From Planctomycetota bacterium (GTDB lineage: Bacteria > Planctomycetota > UBA1135 > GCA-002686595), in assembly GCA_028278425.1 (NCBI GenBank), contig JANQEJ010000333.1, positions 1-36,358 of the forward strand: a DNA stretch of 36,358 bases. The letters run 5' to 3'. Below are positions 24,021 to 32,662 of this stretch, piece by piece. The notes under the pieces are model-generated. The model made no database searches. It had not been told where the DNA came from and worked only from the letters and a program-made list of their open reading frames with translations. Position numbers and translations under genes: made by a program. Numbering within the stretch: position 1 is the first letter of the stretch; the number at the start of each line of letters is the position of its first letter.

Positions 24021-26231
24021 CTACGCTTCCGAGGTTCCTCCGTCTTCCTCAAGAAAACCCTGAACTGTACGGAGAACGGATGCGTCCATGCTGCCTATCA
24101 CTAGAGCGCCGTGACCCGTTTCACCAATTGGCACCGTGCGGGCATCCGGCGGGTCGTGCCGCCACTCCCACGACTTCCCATCCGCGCGCGGCATCGCTAT
24201 GCCTCTCCCTACAAAGCCCGTCACGCAAGGGTCGAGCACATCAAACGGTAGCCCGGTGCTCTTCGCGAGCCCATCGAGCGTAAAGACGCCTGTTCTATTC
24301 GCCTGATCGGCGATCATCTGCTCGGCCTTGGCGACGGCAAACCAGCGTTCACGCGTCTCGCTGTGCACAAAGTTTCTCCAAGCACGGCCATACTGAAGCG
24401 CCGTGCTCACCGTCTCTTCTGCGCTCTCTCTTGAGATCGACCCTGATGGGATTCCACTCTCGCTGATGAGCAACTCTCTAAAGACCTCAACGTAGCAGTC
24501 CCACGTACTTCTTCCTGCTGCGAGCAATTTGTGGCCGGAGGCCTCATCCACAATCTCAACGGTTCTCCTACGCAGATCCTCTTCATCCCACGGGCACGCC
24601 AATGCTGCGGCCTTGAGTTTCCGCAGGACGCTGAAGCAAACCGTTAGGTTGTATGCCCGAGGTGCGAAGAGGTCCAGAAACTCGTCGATGAAGCCTCGGA
24701 AGGCGTTGCCAGAGACGGACCTCGCGAATCGGGCAGCCCGTTGAAGACTCTCTCCGGCTCGCACAAAATCCTGAGCGGCAGCGGCGGCAGCTGCAACTAC
24801 GAGGTTGGTTTGCCCCCAACCCTTGATCGATCGAGACTCCCGCTCATCGATCGGCTCCGGCCAGAACAACTCTAGCGCGTCCGCTGCGTAGCTCCTAGCT
24901 AGAACAAGGTCGACATGGTTGGTTTGCAGGACGGCGATCGCCTGTCGACTAAGCATACTGGCGCAGTGCGACCGATGATCCGGGTTAGTGGTCATGGCCT
25001 TCTCAAAAAGCGTCGTCGCCTTCTTCGTCTTCCCGGAGAGAAGAACGACAAGGCCCAGAGCCCCTAGTTCTTTGCCCTCGCCAAGGTCCGGCGCATTATT
25101 GGGGGGCAGTTCTGCTCGGAGAATCCCACCTGCGACAAGCGGTTGAACCTCTCGCGATCTGCCAAGACGTGACAACACGACGCCCTTAAGCCGATCGACG
25201 CCAGAGATGCTCTGGCGGGAATCCTTATGGCTCGCTTCGATGTCTTCAAGCACCTTCAACGACTGCTCGTACTCACGCCGGAAGCAATGCAGTCGCGCAA
25301 CCTCAAGAAGGGCTTGAGCATACTCCCAGGAACGCTCGAGCCTTGGAATCCTCTGCGTGTTCTCGATGCATTCGTTGAGCGCTTTCTCCGCCTCTTCGTA
25401 GCGATAGGTCGCCAAATAGAGGTGCCCAAGGAGTCTCAAGGAGAACCGCTCTCCGCGAGGATAAGCAAGTTCAAGAAAGGTCTGCCTGGTTCTGAGAATC
25501 AGCTGCTCCGCCTGCTGATACCTTCCCACGGCAATGTTCACCTTCGCCAAAAAGTGCTGCGCCTTCGTCTGAAGCAGTGGGTTGCCCCCAGTCCGCGCGA
25601 CGCGGCCGAACTTCTGATGGGCAGTATCGTGCGCCTCTGCATAGTAGGCGATCTTGCCGCCCGTGTAGTGAACCTCCGCCGCGGCCCATTGAGGTTGCCT
25701 GCTTGCTGAGCCGATCTCTGCGACATCAGCCCCGAGTTCGTAGCGACTTGTTAGGGCCTTGAGCGATGCCTCGTGCGAGGGGTGGGGAATGTGCGGAGCA
25801 ACGGCGGCAGCAAGCGGAAGGTCGAGGCCTGATGCCTGGAGTAGCTGCAAAGCACTCGGTGTGTCACCGCATTCGGCGTGAACGAGCACCCAAACAAGCA
25901 GTCTGAGTGCTTCGAGCTCGGGAGTAAAATCGACGCCCGTCTGCTGGACGGTTTCGTGCGCTTGGTCGTACTCGCCCGCCAGCGCCAGCGCCTGCGCCGT
26001 TCTGAGATTCACTAACTGTCGCGCCTGCGGAACAAGCGCGTCGTCCGCCAGGAGGCCCGCTCCCTCTTCCGCGACCTCGCGAGCAGCCCCGCGATACATC
26101 GCGGAACCCGACGCGGTCATCCAAGCATCGATGGACTGATCCTCCAACTCGACAGCCCGCTGGCTCGCGAGTCGCTCTATCTCGGTGTACAGCACAGTGC
26201 GTGGGGCCGGCCCAATGAAGCCTGCGAGCAA
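24021..26231 (-). CDS. TPR-repeat protein paired with the HExxH peptidase
   Basis: 736 residues from a TTG at 26231. AGGA lies about 10 nt upstream and an in-frame TAG four codons before it leaves no longer option; a GTG at 26195 is the next choice. Most of the protein (about 70-600) is helical TPR-type repeat, with units such as AQALALAGEYDQAHETV, VNIAVGRYQQAEQLIL, GHLYLATYRYEEAEKAL and ARLHCFRREYEQSLKVL. A C-terminal segment (about 645-700: TGVFTLDGLAKSTGLPFDVL) looks like a winged-helix element. No signal peptide. TPR proteins of this size act as scaffolds or sensors. Its tight link to the metallopeptidase suggests that it controls or targets it. AT-richer codon use than flanking genes suggests acquisition. 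Confidence 0.65.
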   Translation of the reverse strand: MLAGFIGPAPRTVLYTEIERLASQRAVELEDQSIDAWMTASGSAMYRGAAREVAEEGAGLLADDALVPQARQLVNLRTAQALALAGEYDQAHETVQQTGVDFTPELEALRLLVWVLVHAECGDTPSALQLLQASGLDLPLAAAVAPHIPHPSHEASLKALTSRYELGADVAEIGSASRQPQWAAAEVHYTGGKIAYYAEAHDTAHQKFGRVARTGGNPLLQTKAQHFLAKVNIAVGRYQQAEQLILRTRQTFLELAYPRGERFSLRLLGHLYLATYRYEEAEKALNECIENTQRIPRLERSWEYAQALLEVARLHCFRREYEQSLKVLEDIEASHKDSRQSISGVDRLKGVVLSRLGRSREVQPLVAGGILRAELPPNNAPDLGEGKELGALGLVVLLSGKTKKATTLFEKAMTTNPDHRSHCASMLSRQAIAVLQTNHVDLVLARSYAADALELFWPEPIDERESRSIKGWGQTNLVVAAAAAAAQDFVRAGESLQRAARFARSVSGNAFRGFIDEFLDLFAPRAYNLTVCFSVLRKLKAAALACPWDEEDLRRRTVEIVDEASGHKLLAAGRSTWDCYVEVFRELLISESGIPSGSISRESAEETVSTALQYGRAWRNFVHSETRERWFAVAKAEQMIADQANRTGVFTLDGLAKSTGLPFDVLDPCVTGFVGRGIAMPRADGKSWEWRHDPPDARTVPIGETGHGALVIGSMDASVLRTVQGFLEEDGGTSEA

Positions 26232-26464
26232 GAAAGCGGCATCCTAACGGGCGGCGGCGATTATGATAGTCTAGTCGTGTCAGGGAGCTAGGGAAGAAAG
26301 TGGCCCTGGGCCGGGGCGTGCCTTGTGCTGGGGAGTCTAGCCTCAGTCGGGCCCCGTTGCTCTCGTACGCTTGCCAAGTCGGCCCGTGATTGTGGCAGCC
26401 TGGTCTCCGCCAGGACCAGGGGACTGGGCGTGGGAGTCCTCGGTAACGCTGTTGCGTCAGAGAC
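26232..26464. other. Intergenic region upstream of the TPR gene
   Basis: 233 bp between the end of the secreted hypothetical gene and the TPR gene. No gene is supported. The minus strand near 26260-26275 is AT-rich (CATAAT), which could be part of a promoter for the TPR/peptidase pair, but no matching -35 was found. A weak inverted repeat CTGGTC/GACCAG lies at 26400-26419. Confidence 0.4.
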
Positions 26465-27085
26465 TTACATTCTGGAGGCGCGCCGGCACTCCCGGACGAG
26501 CCGGTCCAGCTCCGCGCGGACGTGCTCGGGGAGGATCCCGTTGCCGGCGCGCTCGAACTGCTCGAGCGCGATGTCCCAGCGCTTCTCGCTCCGCATCTCG
26601 ATCCCGCGCACGGCGTGCAGGATCGTCCCGGCGCTCACGTGCTCGCCGAGGCGCCGCACGTGCTCGATCTCGATCCAGGGCGCGCCGAGGAACGTTTCCC
26701 GGACCCGGGCGACGACCTCGTAGCGCTCGTAGGTTTGCGCGTTGCGCAGCACGAGCTCCGGCACCGACCCGCGGCGCGCGAAGAGGTAGGGCGCGGGGTC
26801 CTCGAAGACCGGCTTCTCCCACAGGAAGCGCTCGTCGCTCCAACCCTCGTAGCGCGCGTAGTCCCCGGGGCCGAACCGGGTGACGTAGGGGTTCCAGTCC
26901 GAAACCTCCTCGCGGAGCTGGAAGACGAACCGCACCGGCCGCCCGAGGAGCGCCGCGGGCTTCTCGCGCAGGGCGGAGAGCGGCGTGGGCTCCAGCTCGG
27001 GGTCCTCGAAGGGGTCCGGGCCGGGGTGGGCCGGCGCCGGGGCCAGGAAGAGGCCCAGCGCGAGGATCGGGAGGAGCCGCCGCAT
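26465..27085 (-). CDS. Secreted hypothetical protein
   Basis: 206 residues with a signal peptide (MRRLLPILALGLFLAPAPAH). The mature protein starts with an acidic Pro-rich segment, then LLGRPVRFVFQLREEVSDW, a Trp/Tyr-rich middle (YARYEGWSDERFLWEKP) and LVLRNAQTYERYEVVARV. The C-terminus is helical with many Arg and Glu. The central part could be a small OB-like or beta-barrel fold; no named family is recognised. It is probably the last gene of the P4-rsmD-P3-P2-nagA run, 45 nt after nagA. The opposite strand also holds long open frames here, but only this frame has a signal peptide and sensible composition. Confidence 0.65.
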   Translation of the reverse strand: MRRLLPILALGLFLAPAPAHPGPDPFEDPELEPTPLSALREKPAALLGRPVRFVFQLREEVSDWNPYVTRFGPGDYARYEGWSDERFLWEKPVFEDPAPYLFARRGSVPELVLRNAQTYERYEVVARVRETFLGAPWIEIEHVRRLGEHVSAGTILHAVRGIEMRSEKRWDIALEQFERAGNGILPEHVRAELDRLVRECRRASRM

Positions 27086-27130
27086 CCCCCTGGTATCGAC
27101 GGGGGGCGGCCGGGGCTTGACCGGGGGCGG

Positions 27131-28264
27131 CTACGCGGGCTCGCCGGCGATCAGGACCTCGTCCAGCGCCAGCTCGTCGCCCGACAGGACGATCAGGTCG
27201 GCCCGCGCACCCGCGCGCAGGGTGCCGAGCTCGGCTTCGAGCCCGAGGGCGCGCGCCGGGGACTCCGAGGCCATCCGCAGGGCGTCCGCCACGCCGCAGA
27301 CGCCGCGCGCGACCAGGCGGCGGATCGCGGCGAGCTGGCCGGTCACCGTGCCCGTCAGCCGCCGCCCCCCTTCGGCGGTCGCGTCGTCGAACCACACGGC
27401 GCCGTCCTCGACGAAGCAGTCGCGGCCGTGGGAGCAGAAGCGGTGCTCGCCCGCGACGGGGCCGCTCAGGGCATCGCTGATCAGGCAGAGCCCGGCGGGA
27501 CCGCGCGCGTGCAGCGCGAGCTGGAAGGCCTCGGGCCCGACGTGGACCAGGTCGCCGATGATCTCGACCGCGAGCTCCTCCGCGATCAGCGCGACGCCGG
27601 CGATGCCGGCCTCGCGGTGATGGATCGGCCGCATCGCGTTGAAGAGGTGCGTCGCGCCCGTCGCGCCGCTGCGGACGCCGCGGGACGCTTCGCTCGCCGT
27701 CGCGAGGCTGTGTCCGAGCGAGGCGCGCACGCCGGAGCGCGCGAGCTCCGCGATGAGCTCGGGCGCGCCTTCGAGCTCGGGCGCGATCGTCATCGCCCGC
27801 ACGCCGCGCCCACCGCCCGTCGAGGGGCCCAGGATCTTCGCGAGCGCGCCGGGCGAGGGCTCGGCGATCTCGTCCGGCGGCAGGCCGCCGACGGCGCCCG
27901 GGCTCACGAAGGGACCCTCGAGGTGCAGGCCGAGCACGCGCGCGCCGCCCGCGAGATCGCGCGCCGCGCTCCAGATCGCCTCCGCCTCCGCGCCGAGCGT
28001 CTCCGCCGACCGCCGCGGGAAGAGCGTCGGCAAGCACGCGGTCGTCCCCTCGCGCGCGAGCGCGCGCGTCACGCCGGCGAGGTCGGTGTACGGATCCGCT
28101 CCGCCGAAGCCGTGCACGTGGAGATCGATCAACCCCGGCGCGACGATCGGCAGGTCGCGCGCGTCGAGGCTCGCGTCCTCCTCGACGCGCGTGATCCGAC
28201 CGCCGTCGAGCTCGATCCGCCCGGGGCGGAGCTCGCCGTCGAGAAGCAGGCGTCCGGTCCGCAT
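27131..28264 (-). CDS. nagA: N-acetylglucosamine-6-phosphate deacetylase
   Basis: 377 residues, normal family length. It removes the acetyl group from GlcNAc-6-phosphate to give glucosamine-6-phosphate in amino-sugar salvage, in the cytoplasm. Amidohydrolase motifs are in order: PGLIDLHVHG (H49, H51), HLEGPF with metal ligand E116, SLGHS (H185), THLFNAM (H206), HVG (H241) and LISDALSG with catalytic D264, then the C-terminal beta-strand cap GTLRAGARADLIVL. All ligands are present. It starts 10 nt after secreted paralogue P2, so it appears to be in one operon with P2-P4 and rsmD. No nagB or GlcNAc transporter is visible in the window. Confidence 0.95.
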   Translation of the reverse strand: MRTGRLLLDGELRPGRIELDGGRITRVEEDASLDARDLPIVAPGLIDLHVHGFGGADPYTDLAGVTRALAREGTTACLPTLFPRRSAETLGAEAEAIWSAARDLAGGARVLGLHLEGPFVSPGAVGGLPPDEIAEPSPGALAKILGPSTGGGRGVRAMTIAPELEGAPELIAELARSGVRASLGHSLATASEASRGVRSGATGATHLFNAMRPIHHREAGIAGVALIAEELAVEIIGDLVHVGPEAFQLALHARGPAGLCLISDALSGPVAGEHRFCSHGRDCFVEDGAVWFDDATAEGGRRLTGTVTGQLAAIRRLVARGVCGVADALRMASESPARALGLEAELGTLRAGARADLIVLSGDELALDEVLIAGEPA

Positions 28265-28274
28265 CCGCGCCAGG

Positions 28275-29465
28275 CTACGGCGCGAGCGAGGTGCACACCA
28301 CGTTGGTGTTGAAGCCCTGGAGCGTGCCGGTGTGCAGGACGAAGCCCTGGGTGTGCAGGTCGAGCCCGACGGCGCCCGCGGGGACGGGAAGCTGCACGGC
28401 GTGGAAGGTGCCGGAGCCGATCGCGCCCACCCACACCTTGCTCGTCAGCGCGAACACGGCGTCCGGGATCAGGAGCTGCGACGCGCCGAACACGGCGAAC
28501 CCCGGCGTCGGCACGACGCCGAGGGAGGACGCGGCCAGCGCGACGTTGGGGACGCCCGTGTCCCGGCTCGCCCGCAACTGCGCGCCGAAGGTCGACGCCC
28601 CGCCGCCGGCGGGAAGCGAGAGGCCGTTCATGGCACCCCCGGCCTCGATGCCGAGCCCGGTGCCGGAGTCGGCCACCGCGCTCAGGACGCGCTCGCGGAA
28701 GGTGAGGCTCGCCGTGGCGGTGCTCGAAGCGGGCTCGGGCAGCGGCCCGCTGCCGGCGAGCTGGAGGCCGCCGTACGGATTCTCGCCGCCGGGGAGGCCC
28801 ACCTGCGTTTCGTCGATCGAGTGCAGGTCCTGGACGACGTAGTCGCCCAGGCCGCACGTTCCACCGACCGTCGTCATCCCGCCGGGCACGAAGTACGTCG
28901 TCGCCAGGTCCGAGGCCGGCGTCCCGTCGGCCGGAACGATCACGCCGGGGCTTCCGATGGTGACGAGCGTCACGTAGCCGTTGATGAAGCCGGACGGCGG
29001 ACAGTTTCCGCCGGGCGGCGTACACAACGACGGCGAGACCGTGCAGGGGTTGCCGAAGCCGCTGTTCCCGAGCGTGACGACGGTCTCGCCCGTGAAACCG
29101 AGCTGGAAGAACGCGGGCTCGAGCGCTCCGTTGAACGCCGGCAGCGCGGAGCCGTGGGTCCGGTCGTAGAAGTCCGGCGACGTCGTCCAGTCGGTGTCGA
29201 AGAGCGCGCCGATGTAGCCGTCGATCTCCATCGTCTGGCCGCCCGCCGTGACGTGGTTCAGAACCCGGTCGCCGGGAAGCACCTTCCAGAAGAGATCGCC
29301 CGCCGCGTCCGGCGGCACGCTTCCCGGAGGAAAGCCGGCGCTCGGGTCGGAGTAGAGCTGAAGCGCGTCGCCTCCGTTGTTCAGCGGGACGACGTTCGAC
29401 TGGCCCGCGGCGGGGCCGGCGAGGAGAAGCAGAAGAAACGGGACGACGCGCTTGCGGTCCGTCAT
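28275..29465 (-). CDS. Secreted paralogue family member P2
   Basis: 396 residues; AGGA nine nt before the ATG. Signal peptide about 1-21 (LLLLLAGPAAG). Family landmarks: VVPLNNGGD, VPPDAAGDLFWKVLPGDRVL, ALFDTDWTT, DFYDR, then the core GNSGFGNPCT, SLCTPPGGNCPPSGF, VPADGTPASDLATTYF, GGTCGLGDY, HSIDET and NPYGG. ADSGTGLGIE and GGAMNGL follow, then a C-terminal segment (VGLDLHTQGFVL) ending TNVVCTSLAP. It has one extra Cys near the C-terminus compared with P3 and P4. Predicted exported, unknown function. It begins 10 nt after P3 and ends 10 nt before nagA, so it is cotranscribed with both. Confidence 0.8.
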   Translation of the reverse strand: MTDRKRVVPFLLLLLAGPAAGQSNVVPLNNGGDALQLYSDPSAGFPPGSVPPDAAGDLFWKVLPGDRVLNHVTAGGQTMEIDGYIGALFDTDWTTSPDFYDRTHGSALPAFNGALEPAFFQLGFTGETVVTLGNSGFGNPCTVSPSLCTPPGGNCPPSGFINGYVTLVTIGSPGVIVPADGTPASDLATTYFVPGGMTTVGGTCGLGDYVVQDLHSIDETQVGLPGGENPYGGLQLAGSGPLPEPASSTATASLTFRERVLSAVADSGTGLGIEAGGAMNGLSLPAGGGASTFGAQLRASRDTGVPNVALAASSLGVVPTPGFAVFGASQLLIPDAVFALTSKVWVGAIGSGTFHAVQLPVPAGAVGLDLHTQGFVLHTGTLQGFNTNVVCTSLAP

Positions 29466-29475
29466 CGACGCGGTC

Positions 29476-30699
29476 CTACGGCAGGAGGCTCGTCCGCACG
29501 ACGTTCGTGTTCTCGCCCGCGAACGAAGTCAGGTCGAGCACGAACCCCTGCAGGAAGAGATCGAATCCCGCGACCGACGACGGCAGCGGGAGCTGCGCGC
29601 TCTGGAAGGCCCCCTCCGAGGTGAAGACGAAGGTCATCGGCAACACCGCCCCCTGCCAGACCCCGGACGTGATCCGGAACGCGGTGTCGGGCGTGACGAG
29701 AAGGGAGGCTCCGAAGACGTCGATGCCCGGAGCGGGAAGCGGAGCGAGCGAGGCACCCGCGACGGCGAGGTTGGGGACTCCCGCGCTCTGGAGGCTCCGG
29801 ATCTCGACGCCGAGGGTCGCGCTCCCCGAGCCGACGGGGAGGAGCAACCCGTTCGCCGCGCCGCCGCCGTTGTCGCCTTCCTCCAGCCCGAAGCCGGTGC
29901 CCGAGTCGGCGATCGGGTTCAGCATTGGGTTCCGGAAGGTGAGGTTCGCCTCGAGGCTCGAGACGATCGACTCCGGCAGCGGGCCGCTGCCGGAGAACTG
30001 GAAACCGCCGAACGGGTTGAGCCCCGTTCCGAGAACGTCCGCCGCGGACTCGTCCGTGGAGTGAACGTCCTGGAACGTGTAGTCGCCCAGCCCGCAGGCG
30101 CCGCCCGTGGCGGTCATCCCGCCCGGCAGGAAATACGTCGTCGCCAGGTCGGACGCCGACGTCCCGTCCGCCGGCACGCCGATCCCCGCGGCGCCGAAGT
30201 CGATGTCGACCAGGAAGCCGTTGACGAAACCGGGCGGTGGACAGGTCCCGCCGGGGGGCGAGCAGAGCGACGGAGCGACGGTGCAGGGGTTGCCGAAGCC
30301 GCTCGAGCCGAGGATGACGGTCACTTCGGACGTGAACCCGAGCTGAAAGAAGGCGGGCTCGAAGGTGCTGGAAGCGCCGATCACCGCGGGTCCGTGCGTG
30401 CGGTCGTAGAAGTCGGGCGACGTCGAGAAGTTGCTGTCGAAGATGCTCTCGTAGTAGCCGTCGATCACGACGGAGGCGGGGGTCGCGTGGCGCAACAGCC
30501 GATCTCCGGGCAGCACCTTGTAGTAGAGGTCGCCTGTGGAATCGGGCGGCACGGTGCCGCTCGGCGCGCCGATGCTCGGGCTCGAGAAGATGAACATGAC
30601 GTCGCCGCCGTTGTTGAGCGGAACGTCGTTCGAGTTGGCCTGCCCGAAGGCGGGGAGCGTGAGGAGGCAGAGGGGGAGGAGAGAGTGGAGGCGGAACAT
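29476..30699 (-). CDS. Secreted paralogue family member P3
   Basis: 407 residues from the ATG at 30699, preceded by GGAGGA eight nt upstream; a longer frame to 30783 would run into rsmD and hide the signal peptide (about 1-20). Landmarks: DVPLNNGGD, VPPDSTGDLYYKVLPGDRLL, SIFDSNFST, DFYDR, GSSGFGNPCT, SLCSPPGGTCPPPGF, VPADGTSASDLATTYFL, GGACGLGDY, HSTDES, ADSGTGFGLEEGDNGGGA, then SVAGFDLFLQGFVLD and the ending VVRTSLLP. Closest by eye to P4 and P5 in the core. It lies 17 nt after rsmD and 10 nt before P2. Function unknown; probably a cell-surface or extracellular structural or binding protein. Confidence 0.8.
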   Translation of the reverse strand: MFRLHSLLPLCLLTLPAFGQANSNDVPLNNGGDVMFIFSSPSIGAPSGTVPPDSTGDLYYKVLPGDRLLRHATPASVVIDGYYESIFDSNFSTSPDFYDRTHGPAVIGASSTFEPAFFQLGFTSEVTVILGSSGFGNPCTVAPSLCSPPGGTCPPPGFVNGFLVDIDFGAAGIGVPADGTSASDLATTYFLPGGMTATGGACGLGDYTFQDVHSTDESAADVLGTGLNPFGGFQFSGSGPLPESIVSSLEANLTFRNPMLNPIADSGTGFGLEEGDNGGGAANGLLLPVGSGSATLGVEIRSLQSAGVPNLAVAGASLAPLPAPGIDVFGASLLVTPDTAFRITSGVWQGAVLPMTFVFTSEGAFQSAQLPLPSSVAGFDLFLQGFVLDLTSFAGENTNVVRTSLLP

Positions 30700-30716
30700 C
30701 GATGGGTCCTCCGGTT

Positions 30717-31304
30717 TCAGTCGGTCTTCGCCTGGACGTACCAGAGCGTGTTGGAGCCGTACTCCCGCGCGCGGCAGGTCCAATCGGCTCCTTCGTCGGA
30801 CAGATCCACGGCGCGGCGCGGCGCGTGGAAGACGAGGACGCCCTCGGGGGCGAGGGCGTCCGCAACGAGCCGCTCGATCGCCGTCAGAACGGCGCGACGC
30901 GACTCCATGGATTTGAGCAGCGGGTAGGGCGGATCGAAGATCACCACGTCGGGCGCCTCGTCCCCCCAGCTCGACGGTGCGAGCGCGTCGCCGCGCACGA
31001 TCTCGGCGCGGTCGCCGAGGTCGAGCGCCTCGACGTTGGCGCGCAGCACCGCGGCCGCCTTGGCGTTCTTCTCCACGAAGCGCACGAAACGCGCTCCGCG
31101 GCTCAACGCCTCGAGACCGAGGCTCCCCGAACCCGCGAAGAGGTCGAGCACCAGCGCGCGGTCGGCGAGCCAGGGCGCCAGCGTCCCGAACATCGCCTCG
31201 CGCACGCGGTCGAGCATCGGTCGCGTGTCGCGTCCCTCCGGCGCGGCGATCCGCCGCCCGCCGTGCTCACCACCGATGATCCTCACACCCAGAGCGTAAG
31301 GCAT
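30717..31304 (-). CDS. rsmD: 16S rRNA (guanine966-N2)-methyltransferase RsmD
   Basis: 195 residues from the ATG at 31304; a GTG at 31286 giving MRIIGG is an equally good family start, and a longer frame would overlap P4. RsmD methylates G966 of 16S rRNA in the assembled small subunit using S-adenosylmethionine. Visible motifs: VRIIGGEHGGRRI, RPMLDRVREAMFGTL (the conserved RPT.xxxREALFN region), motif I LVLDLFAGSGSLGLEALSRG (SAM binding, about 51-70), and motif IV FDPPYPL (about 123-129). Length is normal. It sits between two secreted paralogues, 28 nt after P4 and 17 nt before P3, an unusual placement for this housekeeping gene. Confidence 0.95.
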   Translation of the reverse strand: MPYALGVRIIGGEHGGRRIAAPEGRDTRPMLDRVREAMFGTLAPWLADRALVLDLFAGSGSLGLEALSRGARFVRFVEKNAKAAAVLRANVEALDLGDRAEIVRGDALAPSSWGDEAPDVVIFDPPYPLLKSMESRRAVLTAIERLVADALAPEGVLVFHAPRRAVDLSDEGADWTCRAREYGSNTLWYVQAKTD

Positions 31305-31332
31305 CCCGGAGGAGGGCGCAGCGGTAGCGGAG

Positions 31333-32532
31333 CTAGGGCAGGAGCGACGTGCGCACGCGGTTCGTGTTGACACCGGTCAAGGTCGAGAGGTCGAGGACGA
31401 ACCCTTCGGAGAAGAGCTCCAATCCAACCGAGCCCGCGCCGACGGGGAGCTGCGACGACACGAACGTGCCGCCGACGACCACTCCCTGCCACTGCGAGGC
31501 GGTGGTGAGGAACAGCGCGTCGACCGCGACGTAGAGCCGCCCGCCCGCGAGCGGAAGCCCCGGCAGCGGCAACGGCGAGAGCGCCGAGGCCGCGACGGCG
31601 AGGTTTGGAACCGGCGCGGTCTCGTGGTGGATCTCCATTCCGATCGTCACGCCGGGATCGCCGCCGAGCGAGAGCTTCAACCCGTTCGTCGCGCCGCCGC
31701 CGACGAAGTCCGACGTCTCCACGCCCAGGCCGGTGCCCGAGTCCGCCCTCACGTTGAGGATCGGCTCGCGGAACGCGAGGCTGTTCGTCAGCGTGCTCAC
31801 GACCGCGTCAGGGATCGGGCCGCCGCCGGCGAGTTGGAAGCCGTCGTAGGCCGAGATGCCGCCGAGGTCGTCGGCCTGCGTCTCATCCGTCGAGTGGCGG
31901 TTCTGCAGCGAGTAGTCGCCGAGGCCGCACGGCCCCCCGGTCAGGCTCATCCCGTCGGGGAAGAGGAAGGTGAGCGCGAGGTCTGAGGCCGGTGTTCCGT
32001 CGGCGGGCACGATGATTCCGGAACCAGGCGTCGAGCTGAAGCTCAGGTCCACGACGTAGCCGTTGATGATCCCGGTCGGCGGGCACGTACCGCCGGGCGG
32101 ACTGCAGAGCGACGGGACGATCGTACACGGGTTCCCGAAGCCGGAGTTGCCCACCACGACGAGGGTCTCGCTGGAAACGCCGCCGAGTTGGAGGAACGCG
32201 GGCTCCAGGTTGCCGGGCGCCGTGGTGCTCGGAAGCGCGGGCCCGATCAACCGATCGTAGAAATCGGGCGACGTGCTCCAATCGGTGTCGAAGAGGCCTT
32301 CGTGAAAGCCGCTGACCTGCACGGCCTGGCCGAGCGGCCCGGAGTAGGCCAGGACGCGGTCCCCGGGCAGCACCTTCCAGAAGAGGTCGCCGTTCAAGCC
32401 GCCGACGCTGGGGTTGGAGCCCGGGAGTGTGACCTCCGCTCCGTTGTTGAGCGGCAGGTCGTTCTGCTGCGCGTTCGCCGCGGTCGCCATGAGGGTGGCG
32501 CACGCGAGAGACGCGATCATCCGTCGATTCAT
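31333..32532 (-). CDS. Secreted paralogue family member P4
   Basis: 399 residues from the ATG at 32532, fixed by AAGGAGG six nt upstream; the frame runs on to 32661 but would mask the signal peptide (about 1-21, ATAANA). Landmarks: DLPLNNGAE, LNGDLFWKVLPGDRVL, GLFDTDWST, DFYDR, GNSGFGNPCT, SLCSPPGGTCPPTGI, VPADGTPASDLALTFLF, GGPCGLGDY, HSTDET, ADSGTGLGVET, VGGGATNGL, then SVGLELFSEGFVLD and the ending RVRTSLLP. It is the first gene of the run P4-rsmD-P3-P2-nagA. Its promoter should lie in 32533-32780, which it shares divergently with pdxJ. Function unknown. Confidence 0.8.
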   Translation of the reverse strand: MNRRMIASLACATLMATAANAQQNDLPLNNGAEVTLPGSNPSVGGLNGDLFWKVLPGDRVLAYSGPLGQAVQVSGFHEGLFDTDWSTSPDFYDRLIGPALPSTTAPGNLEPAFLQLGGVSSETLVVVGNSGFGNPCTIVPSLCSPPGGTCPPTGIINGYVVDLSFSSTPGSGIIVPADGTPASDLALTFLFPDGMSLTGGPCGLGDYSLQNRHSTDETQADDLGGISAYDGFQLAGGGPIPDAVVSTLTNSLAFREPILNVRADSGTGLGVETSDFVGGGATNGLKLSLGGDPGVTIGMEIHHETAPVPNLAVAASALSPLPLPGLPLAGGRLYVAVDALFLTTASQWQGVVVGGTFVSSQLPVGAGSVGLELFSEGFVLDLSTLTGVNTNRVRTSLLP

Positions 32533-32662
32533 GGGTTGCCTCCTTGTCGCGACGGGGACGTGGCCGGACCCGGGCGTGATGGAAGGCTGAGGCAACCGGG
32601 GAGAAGCGAAGGCCCGCACGTGACGCTGCGGCGCGGCCGTTCGAGACGCCTTGTGTTCCATC

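Noticed and set aside
26325..26723. A plus-strand frame across the intergenic region and the secreted hypothetical gene
   Set aside because: Mostly antisense to a gene with a signal peptide; Ser/Arg-rich with no domain.
26522..30927. Several long plus-strand open frames opposite nagA, P2 and P3
   Set aside because: The minus-strand genes here have signal peptides, RBSs and clear families; the plus-strand frames mirror high-GC third positions.
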